Shown here in pieces: positions 44,627-54,200 of a stretch of DNA of 64,000 nucleotides (position 1 is the stretch's first letter; every line of letters begins with the position of its first letter). Location of the stretch: positions 310,001 through 374,000 of the forward strand of contig NZ_JACVAB010000001.1 of NCBI RefSeq assembly GCF_014851585.1, read 5' to 3'. The notes under the pieces were generated by a model. That model was not told where the DNA came from. It was given only the letters and a program-made list of their open reading frames with translations, and made no database searches. The DNA is from Agrobacterium sp. AGB01 (GTDB taxonomy: Bacteria; Pseudomonadota; Alphaproteobacteria; Rhizobiales; Rhizobiaceae). The position numbers and the translations under genes were made by a program.

Positions 44627-45087
44627 CAGTCGTCTCCCCGAACCATGGTGAAGAAATTGACGCGCGTTGCCGCGGTCTCCTGTTTCTTTTGGTTGGCGGT
44701 GGCCTGAAGGCGCTGTTCAACCGGCGACAGCAGATTGGCTTCAATCATGTCCCGCGTTGCCGGCTCCTGCCAAAGGGCGTCGAAGATCGCGGAAACCCAG
44801 GCTTTCTTCTTGTTGGTGCCAAGTGCATGTGCGTGACCGACCGTGCCGGAGGCCAGGCGGATCGTGGCACGTGTCATGGTTGCTTCACCAAGGTTGAATG
44901 CATCGCCACCGCCGCCAATGCGGCCGCGTACCATGACGAGGCCGGTTTCCGGCCCACGCACCTTTTCAGCTTCGGGCGACTGTTCCAGTCCGCCCCACAC
45001 GCTCATCAGTTCTTCCATGCTGGCGCGTGCGAGCAGGGCTGCGACCCGCTGACGACCTTCAATCGATGGTATGTTCTCTGTTTGCAT
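44626..45087 (-). CDS. phnG: C-P lyase core subunit
   Basis: 153 residues. First gene of the minus-strand phn operon, 12 bases from the palindromic operator. PhnG family pattern RQRVAALLARASMEEL and ETGLVMVRGRIGGGGDAFNLGE, TRATIRL...GHAHALGTNKKKA. Needed with PhnH, PhnI and PhnL for ribose 1-phosphonate triphosphate formation. Confidence 0.95.
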   Translation of the reverse strand: MQTENIPSIEGRQRVAALLARASMEELMSVWGGLEQSPEAEKVRGPETGLVMVRGRIGGGGDAFNLGEATMTRATIRLASGTVGHAHALGTNKKKAWVSAIFDALWQEPATRDMIEANLLSPVEQRLQATANQKKQETAATRVNFFTMVRGDD

Positions 45088-45099
45088 CTTATCCTCAAA

Positions 45100-45117
45100 T
45101 GTCTATTGATATAGACA
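45100..45117. promoter_or_regulatory. Probable PhnF (GntR) operator
   Basis: TGTCTAT, TGAT, ATAGACA: perfect seven-base arms, in the divergent phnG-phnF gap. Size and T/A-rich symmetric form fit a HutC-type GntR dimer site, and the divergent regulator gene is the natural binder. Confidence 0.6.
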
Positions 45118-45151
45118 ACCATACAAGATAGGATATTGCTATCCGACTGAC

Positions 45152-45169
45152 ATGACAAGCGTGTGACAT
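45152..45169 (-). promoter_or_regulatory. Pho-box-like direct repeat upstream of phnG
   Basis: On the minus strand ATGTCAC, ACGC, TTGTCAT: two TGTCA units eleven bases apart as in PhoB boxes (CTGTCAT-n4-CTGTCAT). It abuts the phnF start codon at 45170, so PhoB could serve both directions. Confidence 0.55.
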
Positions 45170-45919
45170 ATGACTGTAACGGCCTCGATGGGCGCCAATG
45201 TGCGCAGGAAAAACGGCGTCGCTCTCTGGCGGCAGATTGCCGACCGTATCCGGCAATCTATTCTGGCCGGTGAGTATGATGCTGCTGGCATGCTTCCCCC
45301 CGAAATGGTGCTGTCTGAAACCTTCAGCGTCAACCGGCACACGGTACGTAGCGCCATCTCGGCCTTGGCGGATGAGGGGATCGTTCAGCCACTGCAAGGT
45401 CGTGGCACGATGATTGTGCGCAAGGATCGGCTGAGTTTCCCGATTTCAAAACGAACCCGCTTTTCTGAAGGGGTTGGCGACCAGGTTCGCGAAATGCAGG
45501 GGCTGCTGTTGTCGTCATCAATTGAGACGGCACCAATCGAAGTCGCCCGACAACTGGGACTTGTGCAGGGTGCGACCGTCATCTGTCTCGAACTGTTGCG
45601 CAAGGCCGACCGTCGCCCGGTATCACGCTCCACCACCTGGTTTCCTGCCGACCGGTTTGAAGGCATTGCCGCAGCCTACGAAAAAAGCGGATCGATTACT
45701 GCGGCTTTCAAGGCGGTGGGCCTCAATGACTATATGCGCGCCTCGACAAAGATTTCTGCCATGCATGCCAGCGCCGATGATCTCGCCGCACTTGAGCTTT
45801 CACCGGGGGCGATCCTTTTGGTGACGCATGCGCTGAACACCGATCTGGATGGCAAACCGGTGCAATATGCCATCAGCCGTTTTCCGGCAGACACGGTAGA
45901 ATTCCGGATGGAGAACTGA
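45170..45919 (+). CDS. phnF: Phosphonate-operon GntR-family regulator
   Basis: 249 residues. N-terminal winged HTH (about 18-85) LWRQIADRIRQSILAGEY, LPPEMVLSETFSVNRHTVRSAI, ALADEGIVQPLQGRGT, then a UTRA/HutC ligand domain ending VTHALNTDLDGKPVQYAISRFPAD. Divergent from phnG, with an operator between. PhnF in other bacteria is a repressor of phn genes. No good ribosome site before the first ATG; 45188 is an alternative. Confidence 0.93.
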   Translation: MTVTASMGANVRRKNGVALWRQIADRIRQSILAGEYDAAGMLPPEMVLSETFSVNRHTVRSAISALADEGIVQPLQGRGTMIVRKDRLSFPISKRTRFSEGVGDQVREMQGLLLSSSIETAPIEVARQLGLVQGATVICLELLRKADRRPVSRSTTWFPADRFEGIAAAYEKSGSITAAFKAVGLNDYMRASTKISAMHASADDLAALELSPGAILLVTHALNTDLDGKPVQYAISRFPADTVEFRMEN

Positions 45920-45952
45920 TTTTCAGGACTGACACATTCAACGATGTCACAT

Positions 45953-45990
45953 AAAAAAGGTCGGAGCGCAGAACGCCCCGACCTTTTAAA
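45953..45990. terminator. Bidirectional terminator between phnF and gpmA
   Basis: AAAAGGTCGG and CCGACCTTTT, ten perfect pairs plus an inner GCG/CGC, with A and T runs on both sides. Lies between converging phnF and gpmA. Confidence 0.88.
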
Positions 45991-46008
45991 TTTCCGTGCT
46001 GCCAGGAC

Positions 46009-46644
46009 TCAGTGCGCGGCGGACATGTCGCCGAGAACGTCCTTGGAGATAACGGTGGAATCCGCTTTCAGCTTGTAAACCATCGGGACACCGGTCGCGA
46101 GGTTGAGCTTGAGGATCTCTTCCTTGCTCAGGCGATCCAGAACCATCACCAGCGAACGCAGCGAATTGCCGTGAGCGGCAACCAGTACGTTTTCACCACG
46201 CAGCACACGCGGCAGAATTTCGGTGAGGTAATAAGGCCAGACGCGCGCACCCGTGTCGCGCAGGCTTTCGCCGCCCGGAGGTGGTACGTCATAGGAACGG
46301 CGCCAGATGTGAACCTGTTCTTCGCCCCACTTTTCGCGGGCGTCGTCCTTGTTCAGGCCCGAGAGATCGCCATAGTCGCGCTCGTTCAGCGCCTGGTCGC
46401 GGATCGTTGTCAGGTCAGGCTGGCCAACATTGTTGAGAACGATCTGGCAGGTGTTCTGCGCACGGGTCAGGTCCGATGTAAAAGCGATGTCGAACTTGAT
46501 GCCGTAATCAGCCAGTGCCTTACCGCCTGCATTGGCTTCCTGCACGCCAAGCTCGGTCAGGTCGGGGTCACGCCAGCCGGTGAAAAGGTTCTTCAGGTTC
46601 CAGTCGCTCTGGCCGTGGCGAACAAGCACGAGAGTTCCGCTCAT
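46009..46644 (-). CDS. gpmA: 2,3-bisphosphoglycerate-dependent phosphoglycerate mutase
   Basis: 211 residues. Interconverts 3- and 2-phosphoglycerate. Catalytic histidine in [20 protein letters not shown], conserved [20 protein letters not shown] and the second histidine in [12 protein letters not shown]. Somewhat shorter than the E. coli enzyme (250), as is usual in Rhizobiales. Start taken at 46644; an ATG at 46650 is equally close. Thirty bases after dapB. Confidence 0.96.
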   Translation of the reverse strand: MSGTLVLVRHGQSDWNLKNLFTGWRDPDLTELGVQEANAGGKALADYGIKFDIAFTSDLTRAQNTCQIVLNNVGQPDLTTIRDQALNERDYGDLSGLNKDDAREKWGEEQVHIWRRSYDVPPPGGESLRDTGARVWPYYLTEILPRVLRGENVLVAAHGNSLRSLVMVLDRLSKEEILKLNLATGVPMVYKLKADSTVISKDVLGDMSAAH

Positions 46645-46674
46645 AGTCAATTCCCTCCGTAAAAATGAAAATTA

Positions 46675-47499
46675 TCAGGCTTCAGATAGCCCCAAAACAT
46701 CAAGCATCGAATAAAGACCGGGCTTCTGGCCACGTGCCCATATGGCTGCTGCCAGTGCGCCGCGTGCAAAAATCGAACGGTCGCCAGCATAATGCGACAG
46801 CGTTACGCGCTCGCCTTCGCCTGCAAAAATCACTGAATGGTCGCCAATAACCGAACCGCCGCGCAGCGCTGCAAAACCGATCGTGCCTTCGACGCGTGCG
46901 CCAGTATGGCCGTCACGCACCCGCACCGATGATGACGCCAGATCGATCCCACGACCTATTGCTGCTTCATTACCCAGAAGCAATGCGGTGCCGGACGGTG
47001 CGTCAACCTTGTGTTTGTGGTGCATTTCAACCACCTCAATGTCCCACGCATTGGCGGGCAGAGCCTTTGCCGTCTGGCGGGCCAGCACACCGAGAAGATT
47101 AACACCAAGGCTCATATTGCCTGACTTGACGACGCGGGCATGACGGGCCGCCGCTTCAAACTTGGCTTCATCTTCCGGCGAGCAACCGGTAGTGCCGATC
47201 ACGTGCACGATGCGGGCCTGTGCTGCAAGTGCAGCAAAGGTGACGCTTGAGGCAGGGGAGGTAAAATCGATCACACCTTCTGCATTCACGAATGCTTCCA
47301 GCGGATCGCTGGTGATCGCAACACCGTTCACGCCAAGGCCGGCGATCTCACCGGCATCCTTGCCGATGAAGGCAGAGGTTTCGCGTTCAATGGCAGCATG
47401 CAGCGTGACACCCGGGGTCTCGTGAATAAGACGGATCAGGGTTTGTCCCATACGACCGGCAGCGCCGACCACAACCAGTTTCATGTCGTTGCTGCTCAT
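46675..47499 (-). CDS. dapB: 4-hydroxy-tetrahydrodipicolinate reductase
   Basis: 274 residues. Second step of the lysine/diaminopimelate branch. N-terminal NAD(P) site [14 protein letters not shown]; signature [20 protein letters not shown] with the catalytic histidines and lysine. Nine bases after the ABC exporter gene, so part of the same minus-strand run. Confidence 0.97.
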   Translation of the reverse strand: MSSNDMKLVVVGAAGRMGQTLIRLIHETPGVTLHAAIERETSAFIGKDAGEIAGLGVNGVAITSDPLEAFVNAEGVIDFTSPASSVTFAALAAQARIVHVIGTTGCSPEDEAKFEAAARHARVVKSGNMSLGVNLLGVLARQTAKALPANAWDIEVVEMHHKHKVDAPSGTALLLGNEAAIGRGIDLASSSVRVRDGHTGARVEGTIGFAALRGGSVIGDHSVIFAGEGERVTLSHYAGDRSIFARGALAAAIWARGQKPGLYSMLDVLGLSEA

Positions 47500-47508
47500 G
47501 CGTCAGTT

Positions 47509-49311
47509 TCACTCTTCTGCGGATGACTTCAGACCGCTGCCGGTCGATTGAAGATTATTGAGGTGAGCGTAAAGCCCGTTTTCCTGCTTCGCAAGCTCTT
47601 CATGCGTGCCTTGCTCAAGCACCTGGCCGTCATGCATCACAACGATCTTGTCGGCTCGGACAACGGTGGAAAGACGGTGGGCAATCACGATCACGGTGCG
47701 TCCGTTCATCGTCGTTTCCAAGGCTTTCTGCACGTAGGATTCCGATTCCGTGTCCAGTGCCGAGGTCGCCTCATCGAGAAGCAGGATCGCCGCATTGCGA
47801 ACCAGCGCGCGAGCAATTGACAGACGCTGGCGCTGGCCGCCGGAAAGGCTCATGCCATTTTCACCAACCGGTGTGTCATACCCCATCGGTTGTGCCATGA
47901 TGAAATCATGCGCATAGGCCTGTCTTGCCGCATCTTCAATCTCGGCATCGGTCGCATCGGGGCGGCCATAACGGATATTGTCGCGAATGGTGCCTTCAAA
48001 CAGATAAGGCTGCTGCGACACATAAGCGATGTGGTGGCGCAGCGATGCCTTTTTGACATCGGCAATATTCTGCCCATCAACCAGAATTTCACCCTCCAGC
48101 GGGTCGTAAAACCGTGGGATGAGGTTGATGATGGTCGACTTGCCAGCGCCTGAAGGACCAACCAGCGCGGTAGTCTTCCCACCTTCCGCCACGAAAGACA
48201 CGTTACGGAGAATGGAATTTTCCTTGTTGTAACCGAAGGACACGTTGCGCAGCTCGATTGTCGCATTGGCAACCGTCAGCTCACCGGCATCCGGCTTGTC
48301 ACGCTGCAGCGGCTGCAAATCCAAGAGCTCGTAGATCATACGGGCGTTGACAGTTGCCTGTTCCATCTGCACCTGCAGGCGAGCCAGACGGCGGGCTGGG
48401 TCGTACGCCATCAGCAGCGCGGTGACGAAGGAGAAAAATGCACCGGGTGCAACGCCGCCGTAAATCGACCGGAAGGCGGCATAAGCCAGCACGCTGGAAA
48501 TCGCGAGACCGGCAAATGTTTCGGTCAGAGGTGCAGTCCGTTCGGTCAGCCGGGCAATGCGGTTCGCGCGCCCTTCGGCCGATTTGATGACCTCGTTGAC
48601 CTTCTCTTCCAGCTGCTTTTCCATCGTGAAGGCTTTGACGATGGCCATGCCCTGAATGGTTTCCTGCGTCGCGCCCAGAACGCGGCTGTTGAGCACGATG
48701 GCGTCACGCGTGGCACTGCGCAGGCGTTTGGAAATGTAACGAAGACCAATCAGCAGCGGTGGTGCAACCACCAGAATGACCAGCGAAAGCAGGGCATCCT
48801 TGGACACCATGACGCCGATCAGCGCGATTAGCGTCAGCAAGTCACGTGCAATCGAGGTGACGGTCAGGTTGAGAACATCACGCACGCCGCTGACATTCTG
48901 GGTGATCTGTGCGGCAAGATGCGCCGAACGGGCTTCGTTGAAAAAACCGACCGAAAGCGTCATCAGATGCGAATAGATACGCTTCTGATATCCGGCGACA
49001 ATGTTGTTGCCGATCTTTGACAGCAGCACTGACTGGCCATAAGTCGCAAAACCGCGTAGCACGAACGCTGCGAAAATGCTGGAGCATATGATGATGACGA
49101 GGTCGGCGCGCTTGTTGGCGAAGGCTTCGTTGATCACCGATTCCATGATCCAGGCCGTAAAAGCCGTCGTTGCTGCCACCACGAGTAGGCAGGAAATGGC
49201 AAGAATGTAATTGCGCAAATGCGCACGGCCATTTTCAGCAATAATACGTTTCAGGATTCCCGAAACCTTTTCGGAATCCATCGGCTTTTTTGTGCGTACG
49301 GTAGAGTTCAA
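47509..49311 (-). CDS. ABC exporter, MsbA-like half-transporter
   Basis: 600 residues: six-helix transmembrane domain (about 30-330) fused to an ATPase. Walker A GPSGAGKSTIINLIP, Q-loop YVSQQPYLFEG, signature [16 protein letters not shown], Walker B ILLLDEATSALD, H-loop IAHRLSTV. All ATPase motifs intact, so it should be an active homodimeric exporter. Homologues carry lipid A, lipids, glucans or drugs; this one is not assigned a substrate. Downstream of glk, 95 bases away. Confidence 0.93.
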   Translation of the reverse strand: MNSTVRTKKPMDSEKVSGILKRIIAENGRAHLRNYILAISCLLVVAATTAFTAWIMESVINEAFANKRADLVIIICSSIFAAFVLRGFATYGQSVLLSKIGNNIVAGYQKRIYSHLMTLSVGFFNEARSAHLAAQITQNVSGVRDVLNLTVTSIARDLLTLIALIGVMVSKDALLSLVILVVAPPLLIGLRYISKRLRSATRDAIVLNSRVLGATQETIQGMAIVKAFTMEKQLEEKVNEVIKSAEGRANRIARLTERTAPLTETFAGLAISSVLAYAAFRSIYGGVAPGAFFSFVTALLMAYDPARRLARLQVQMEQATVNARMIYELLDLQPLQRDKPDAGELTVANATIELRNVSFGYNKENSILRNVSFVAEGGKTTALVGPSGAGKSTIINLIPRFYDPLEGEILVDGQNIADVKKASLRHHIAYVSQQPYLFEGTIRDNIRYGRPDATDAEIEDAARQAYAHDFIMAQPMGYDTPVGENGMSLSGGQRQRLSIARALVRNAAILLLDEATSALDTESESYVQKALETTMNGRTVIVIAHRLSTVVRADKIVVMHDGQVLEQGTHEELAKQENGLYAHLNNLQSTGSGLKSSAEE

Positions 49312-49406
49312 ACGCTGATCTGCCTTGTTAGTGTGCGGCCTCCCGCTTTTGAGGCGGTTCTATAACCAGTCGAGGCGCTTTTGGCCATAGACAAGTTAAT
49401 GCGCAG

Positions 49407-50429
49407 TCACACCACCCAACGCCGTCCTTCAAGCGTAAGGCCATAGTTTTCAGGCGAACGAGCAAAGGTTGCAAGCCCTGCGAGTGCAGCCTGCGAATGA
49501 GTCACCACATAGGTAGGGATGGTCGAGAGCAGGGCGTTATGTGGAGCCTTGTCTTCAAAGGCTGCGCGGAACTCTCCCTGTTTAAGTGCGGGGATGATTT
49601 TCTGAGAAATACCACCCGCCAGATAAACGCCACCGCGCGCCATGAAGATCAGCGCAAGGTCACCTGCCAGACGCCCGAGATAGGTGCTGAACAGGGTCAA
49701 TGTTTCGGCAGCCTGTGTGTCGTCACCAGCCAGGCCATGCGAGGTGATGTCAGCCGGGTCCTTGAAGGCGGGCTTGACGCCATCCGCAGCGCAAACCGCG
49801 TTATAAAGGTAAACCAGCCCGCGTCCGCACAGGATCTGTTCGCCAGAGATACGGCCCTCGATGGGCTCGAGATGCGGAAAAATCTGGAAATCACGTTCGC
49901 TTCTTGGGCCGATATCGACATGGCCGCCTTCACCGGGAACCGGGAACCACATGTTGCGGGCATGGACGAGGCCGGCAACGCCAAGGCCAGTACCAGGGCC
50001 AAGCACGACACGTGATGCAATCATGTCCTTGTTGTCAGGGCCGATAATGTCGCGGTTTTCATTATCGAGTGCCGAAATCGCCAGGGCCTGCGCTTCAAAG
50101 TCATTGATGACAATGATGTCTTCAAGGCCAAGCTTTTCCAGCATCTGCTGAGGACGTACCACCCAGTCGCAATTGGTCAGTGGAATTTCATCGCTTTCGA
50201 TAGGACCAGCGACAGCCAGAATGGCCGAACGCGGCTGCACTGAAGTTTTGTCGAGGATCGATGTCTGGATTGCGTCATCAATGGTGGCGAAGTCGGCGGT
50301 CTTGACGCTGACGAACTGCCGAGGTTCTGCAAAGGCATCCAGGAGAATGGAAAAACGGGCATTGGTGCCGCCAATGTCGCCGATCAGAATTGGAAACGGG
50401 AGATGATCTTTTTCGATATTTTTTGACAT
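49407..50429 (-). CDS. glk: Glucokinase
   Basis: 340 residues, ATP-dependent hexokinase-fold kinase forming glucose 6-phosphate. ATP/phosphate loop [12 protein letters not shown], sugar contacts [12 protein letters not shown] and [16 protein letters not shown], and LAGGISQKI. Start taken at 50429. Member of the mgsA-glk-exporter-dapB-gpmA block. Confidence 0.96.
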   Translation of the reverse strand: MSKNIEKDHLPFPILIGDIGGTNARFSILLDAFAEPRQFVSVKTADFATIDDAIQTSILDKTSVQPRSAILAVAGPIESDEIPLTNCDWVVRPQQMLEKLGLEDIIVINDFEAQALAISALDNENRDIIGPDNKDMIASRVVLGPGTGLGVAGLVHARNMWFPVPGEGGHVDIGPRSERDFQIFPHLEPIEGRISGEQILCGRGLVYLYNAVCAADGVKPAFKDPADITSHGLAGDDTQAAETLTLFSTYLGRLAGDLALIFMARGGVYLAGGISQKIIPALKQGEFRAAFEDKAPHNALLSTIPTYVVTHSQAALAGLATFARSPENYGLTLEGRRWVV

Positions 50430-50481
50430 GGATGCTCTCACCGTGGAATTTGAAACAGGGCGTGACCGGAAACGAATTTAA

Positions 50482-50874
50482 TTAAAGCTGGAAATCGACC
50501 AGTTTTTCCGCAGTCGCCCGATTGAGCGCCATGGGAATGTCGTAGACGGTTGCAAGTCGCGTCAAGGCTTTTACATCGACATCATGAGGCATTGATGTCA
50601 GTGGATCGACAAAGAAAATCAGCATATGCACTTCGCCTTGCGCAATCATCGCGCCGATCTGTTGGTCGCCGCCAAGGGGACCGCTCTTCAGACGCGTGAC
50701 GTTGAGGTCAGGGCAGGCATCCTGCACGCGGCCGCCGGTGGTACCGGTGGCGACAATGCGCCATTTGGCCAGAGACGCGCTGTGCTGGCGGGCAAAATCC
50801 GCCATGTCGTCCTTTTTCTGATCGTGGGCAATCAGGGCGATGCACTGTTCGGATGCCATGCCATCAACTTTCAT
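50482..50874 (-). CDS. mgsA: Methylglyoxal synthase
   Basis: 130 residues. Converts dihydroxyacetone phosphate to methylglyoxal, relieving sugar-phosphate build-up. [11 protein letters not shown] start, [19 protein letters not shown] with the catalytic aspartate, [18 protein letters not shown] and closing [11 protein letters not shown] all match. ATG at 50874 or 50859 (product [13 protein letters not shown]); the ribosome site is weak at both. Confidence 0.95.
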   Translation of the reverse strand: MKVDGMASEQCIALIAHDQKKDDMADFARQHSASLAKWRIVATGTTGGRVQDACPDLNVTRLKSGPLGGDQQIGAMIAQGEVHMLIFFVDPLTSMPHDVDVKALTRLATVYDIPMALNRATAEKLVDFQL

Positions 50875-50954
50875 GTCATGAATTCAATCGATTTGATTTC
50901 TTCTATAACAGCTTGTTGCCATTTGAAAAGCCGGGTTTGCCCGATCCGTTGAAT

Positions 50955-52007
50955 TCAATTCACCGGACGGGCAAGTGGTATCGGTACACCGGCAGGGGCA
51001 CTGCCGCTGACAGCATCTTGCGAAATAATCGCCTCGATCTGCGAAGAAGGCTGTGATGGCGCAGAATAGGCGCTTGGCAGTGCAGAGTTAACCGACGCAA
51101 TGGATGGAGCCGCCAAGACCGAAGAACAGGCCTTTGGCAAATCCGACAGCATCATTGGACGCGGTTTGACCGGTTTTGCATTCGGGTCTTTTTTCGGCGG
51201 AGCCCATGGTTCTTTGGTGAACCACCAGGCGAGTGACTTGTCGCAACCGTCGCCGGCTGGAACAGCCGCCTGCGGTTTGCAACCGGCAGCACCGGCCGGG
51301 CACTTGATACGAATATGGAAATGTTCGTCATGGCCGTAAATTGGTCTGATTTTGCCCATGTCGGAGCGGTCACCCGACCATGTTTCACAAAGCTTCTTTT
51401 TGATGGCAGGGTTTACGAAAACCCGGTCTACCTGCGGATAGCTGGCAGCCTGCATCACAAGACGTGCGTGGGTAGAGGTCCAGCGATGCGGATTGACGGT
51501 CAGGAACTTGTTCTTGTCCAGCATAGAGGTGAACGGCAGGTTGTCACGCTCCTGCGGTGTCATCACGCGGTTTGGCATCGGCGTAAACCAGATGTCGGCA
51601 TCAAGGCCGATCTGGTGCGATGCGTGACCGGACAACATGGGGCCACCACGTGGCTGCGAAATATCGCCCACCAGCAATCCCGGCCAGCCGATTTTCTGCG
51701 CATCCTGTGAAAACTGTTCTAGCAATGCAATCAACTGCGGCTGACCCCAGTTGCGATTGCGCGACGGACGCATGGCCTGCCAGCCCGGCCCATCCTTGGG
51801 CAGGGCAACGGCACCCGACTGGCAACCCTTGGCATAAGATCCATAAGGCGACGAGGCGTTGGCATTGGGCAGGAGCGCTGCGCCAAACAATTCCTTGGCA
51901 GGTTTGTCATCTAAAGCGTAGGCAGTGCCGCCCATGCCAATGTTGGATGAGAGGACCGCCAGCGCGACAACGCCGGTACGCCAGATGCCATCAAGTGTCG
52001 TTTTCAT
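50955..52007 (-). CDS. mepA: Penicillin-insensitive murein endopeptidase
   Basis: 350 residues from ATG 52007. LAS-family metallopeptidase cutting D-alanyl-meso-diaminopimelyl cross-links in the periplasm. Signal-type N-terminus VVALAVLSSNIGMGGTAYA; zinc ligands in MLSGHASHQIGLDADIWF and in GHDEHFHIRIKCP, six cysteines as in MepA. The C-terminal 70 residues are a Pro/Ser/Ala-rich tail. Divergent from yejA. Confidence 0.94.
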   Translation of the reverse strand: MKTTLDGIWRTGVVALAVLSSNIGMGGTAYALDDKPAKELFGAALLPNANASSPYGSYAKGCQSGAVALPKDGPGWQAMRPSRNRNWGQPQLIALLEQFSQDAQKIGWPGLLVGDISQPRGGPMLSGHASHQIGLDADIWFTPMPNRVMTPQERDNLPFTSMLDKNKFLTVNPHRWTSTHARLVMQAASYPQVDRVFVNPAIKKKLCETWSGDRSDMGKIRPIYGHDEHFHIRIKCPAGAAGCKPQAAVPAGDGCDKSLAWWFTKEPWAPPKKDPNAKPVKPRPMMLSDLPKACSSVLAAPSIASVNSALPSAYSAPSQPSSQIEAIISQDAVSGSAPAGVPIPLARPVN

Positions 52008-52210
52008 TCTCGTCTGCCGCATGTGAAAGTGATTTGCCCACAAGTCTAACTGAAAAGCGCATCAAGCTGAAACATCATTTTGGTGAAACAATGGTTCTGA
52101 CGCCTCTGGAGACCGATCCGGATAATTAGCTTGTGAGCCACCCGCCTCTATATTTTGCCGCACTTTCGCTTATGCTTCTGGCACGCGATGACAAAATGGA
52201 GATGGACTGC

Positions 52211-54055
52211 ATGCTATTTAACAGGCTGAAACCCTGCCTCATCACCTTGAGCGCATTATCGGTGTTGTCGACACCTTTTTCAGCCTCGGCGCAGGACGCC
52301 GACAAGTGGCGCAGCGGTGTTTCCGCGATCGGCGAACTCAAATATCCCGAGGGGTTCGAACGTTTTGCTTATGTCAACCCCGACGCGCCCAAAGGTGGCA
52401 CGTTGCGTTTGTCGGCTAATGGCACGTTCGATACGCTTAATCTGTTGCTTGACAAAGGTGAGGCTGCCAACGGCTTGGGCCTCGTTTACGATACGCTGAT
52501 GGTAAGCTCGGAAGAGGAATTGTCAGCCTCTTACGGGCTTTTGGCGGAGGCTGTGAGCTTCCCCGATGATATCTCGAAAGCAGTTTTTCGTCTGCGAAAA
52601 GAAGCAAAATGGGCGGATGGCCAGCCTGTGACGCCAGAAGATGTCGTTTTCAGTTTTGAGAAAACCAAGGAGCTCAGCACCAGTAAGGCGAATTATTACG
52701 CCCACGTCAGCAAGGCCGAAGTCACAGGCGAGCGCGAAGTGACCTTCACCTTCGATGAGGCAAACAACAAGGAATTACCGCAGATTGTCGGGCAATTGGC
52801 CATCGTGCCCAAACATTGGTGGGAGGGCACCGGTCCGGATGGCAAGCAACGCGATATTTCTCGCGTGACGCTGGAGCCGGTTATGGGGTCCGGTCCCTAC
52901 AAGGTCGCATCCGTCTCGTCAGGGTCTACGTTGACCTATGAATTGCGCGACGATTATTGGGGCAAGGACCTCAACGTTAATGTCGGGCAGAACAACTTCA
53001 AGACCATCAGCTACAGCTTCTTTACCGACCAGGATGTGGAATTTCAGGCCTTCAAATCCGGCACGATTGATTTCCGCCAGGAGCAGTCTTCTAGCCGTTG
53101 GGTCAAGCAATATGATTTTCCCGCCGTCAAGGATGGTCGGATAACAAAAGAAGAACTGCCGAATGTCTATCGCGCTGCTGGCATCATGCAGGCTTTTGTA
53201 CCGAACCAGAGACGTGAAAAATTCCAGAACCCGAATATGCGAAAGGCACTGAATTACGCCTTCGATTTCGAGGATTTGAACAAGACACTGGCCTTCGGTC
53301 AGTTCCAGCGCATCAACAGTTTCTTCATGGGAAGCGAACTGGCGTCTTCCGGTTTGCCGACAGGCCGGGAGTTGGAAATTCTGACGGAGCTGAAGGATCA
53401 GGTTCCACCTGAGGTTTTCACCGCGGAATATCAAAACCCTGTTGCTGGTGATCCCGGCAAACAGCGGACTAATCTTCTTGAGGCGAAGAAGCTGATGGAA
53501 CTGGCCGGTTATGAATTGCGCGGCAACAAGATGGTCAATGCGCAAACCGGCAAACAGCTTGATATCGAACTGCTGATCGATTCAGTTGGTATGGAGCGTA
53601 CGGTCACGCCGTTCATCCAAAATCTGAAAAGGATCGGCGTCAACGCAACGCTGCGTACAGTAGATGCATCGCAATACGCCAACCGCGTGCGCAGCTTCGA
53701 TTTTGACATGATCGTCAAACTTTGGGGAACCTCGGCCAGCCCAGGCAATGAGCAGGCTGATTACTGGGGATCGGCAGCAGCAGACCGCCCAGGGTCGGGG
53801 AACGTGGGCGGCATTAAGAACCCTGCCGTGGACGCCTTGGTACGAAAGGTCATTTTTGCTCCAAACCGTGATGAACAGGTGGCTGCTGCCCGTGCACTGG
53901 ACCGTGTTCTGCTGGCAAACGCCTATGTGGTGCCGCAGTTTTATCGCGGCTTCAGTTCCATTGCCTATTGGAACACGCTGGTTCACCCGAAAGAATTGCC
54001 TGAATATGGGCTTGGTTTCCCCAATGCCTGGTGGTCCGCCAGCGCCGGAAAATGA
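52211..54055 (+). CDS. yejA: ABC transporter substrate-binding protein, YejA type
   Basis: 614 residues from ATG 52211 with GGAG upstream. Signal peptide PCLITLSALSVLSTPFSASA, then a type-II (SBP_bac_5) oligopeptide-binding fold with SYGLLAEAVSFPDDISKAVF and RKALNYAFDFEDLNK. YejA in other bacteria feeds peptides such as microcin C or host defence peptides to YejBEF. First gene of yejABEF; the frame further upstream has no ribosome site. Confidence 0.94.
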   Translation: MLFNRLKPCLITLSALSVLSTPFSASAQDADKWRSGVSAIGELKYPEGFERFAYVNPDAPKGGTLRLSANGTFDTLNLLLDKGEAANGLGLVYDTLMVSSEEELSASYGLLAEAVSFPDDISKAVFRLRKEAKWADGQPVTPEDVVFSFEKTKELSTSKANYYAHVSKAEVTGEREVTFTFDEANNKELPQIVGQLAIVPKHWWEGTGPDGKQRDISRVTLEPVMGSGPYKVASVSSGSTLTYELRDDYWGKDLNVNVGQNNFKTISYSFFTDQDVEFQAFKSGTIDFRQEQSSSRWVKQYDFPAVKDGRITKEELPNVYRAAGIMQAFVPNQRREKFQNPNMRKALNYAFDFEDLNKTLAFGQFQRINSFFMGSELASSGLPTGRELEILTELKDQVPPEVFTAEYQNPVAGDPGKQRTNLLEAKKLMELAGYELRGNKMVNAQTGKQLDIELLIDSVGMERTVTPFIQNLKRIGVNATLRTVDASQYANRVRSFDFDMIVKLWGTSASPGNEQADYWGSAAADRPGSGNVGGIKNPAVDALVRKVIFAPNRDEQVAAARALDRVLLANAYVVPQFYRGFSSIAYWNTLVHPKELPEYGLGFPNAWWSASAGK

Positions 54056-54200
54056 TGCGGGTCTTGCTTTATAAGCCAAGCCTTGATTCACATAGCAAAT
54101 TACGAATCATACAGTGTGCGGGATCTGCCGCACTCCGGAAAGGAAACGGTTTGACGCAGCCGATGACAGCCGAACCCAACTCCCTGAAGCGGAGCACCTG

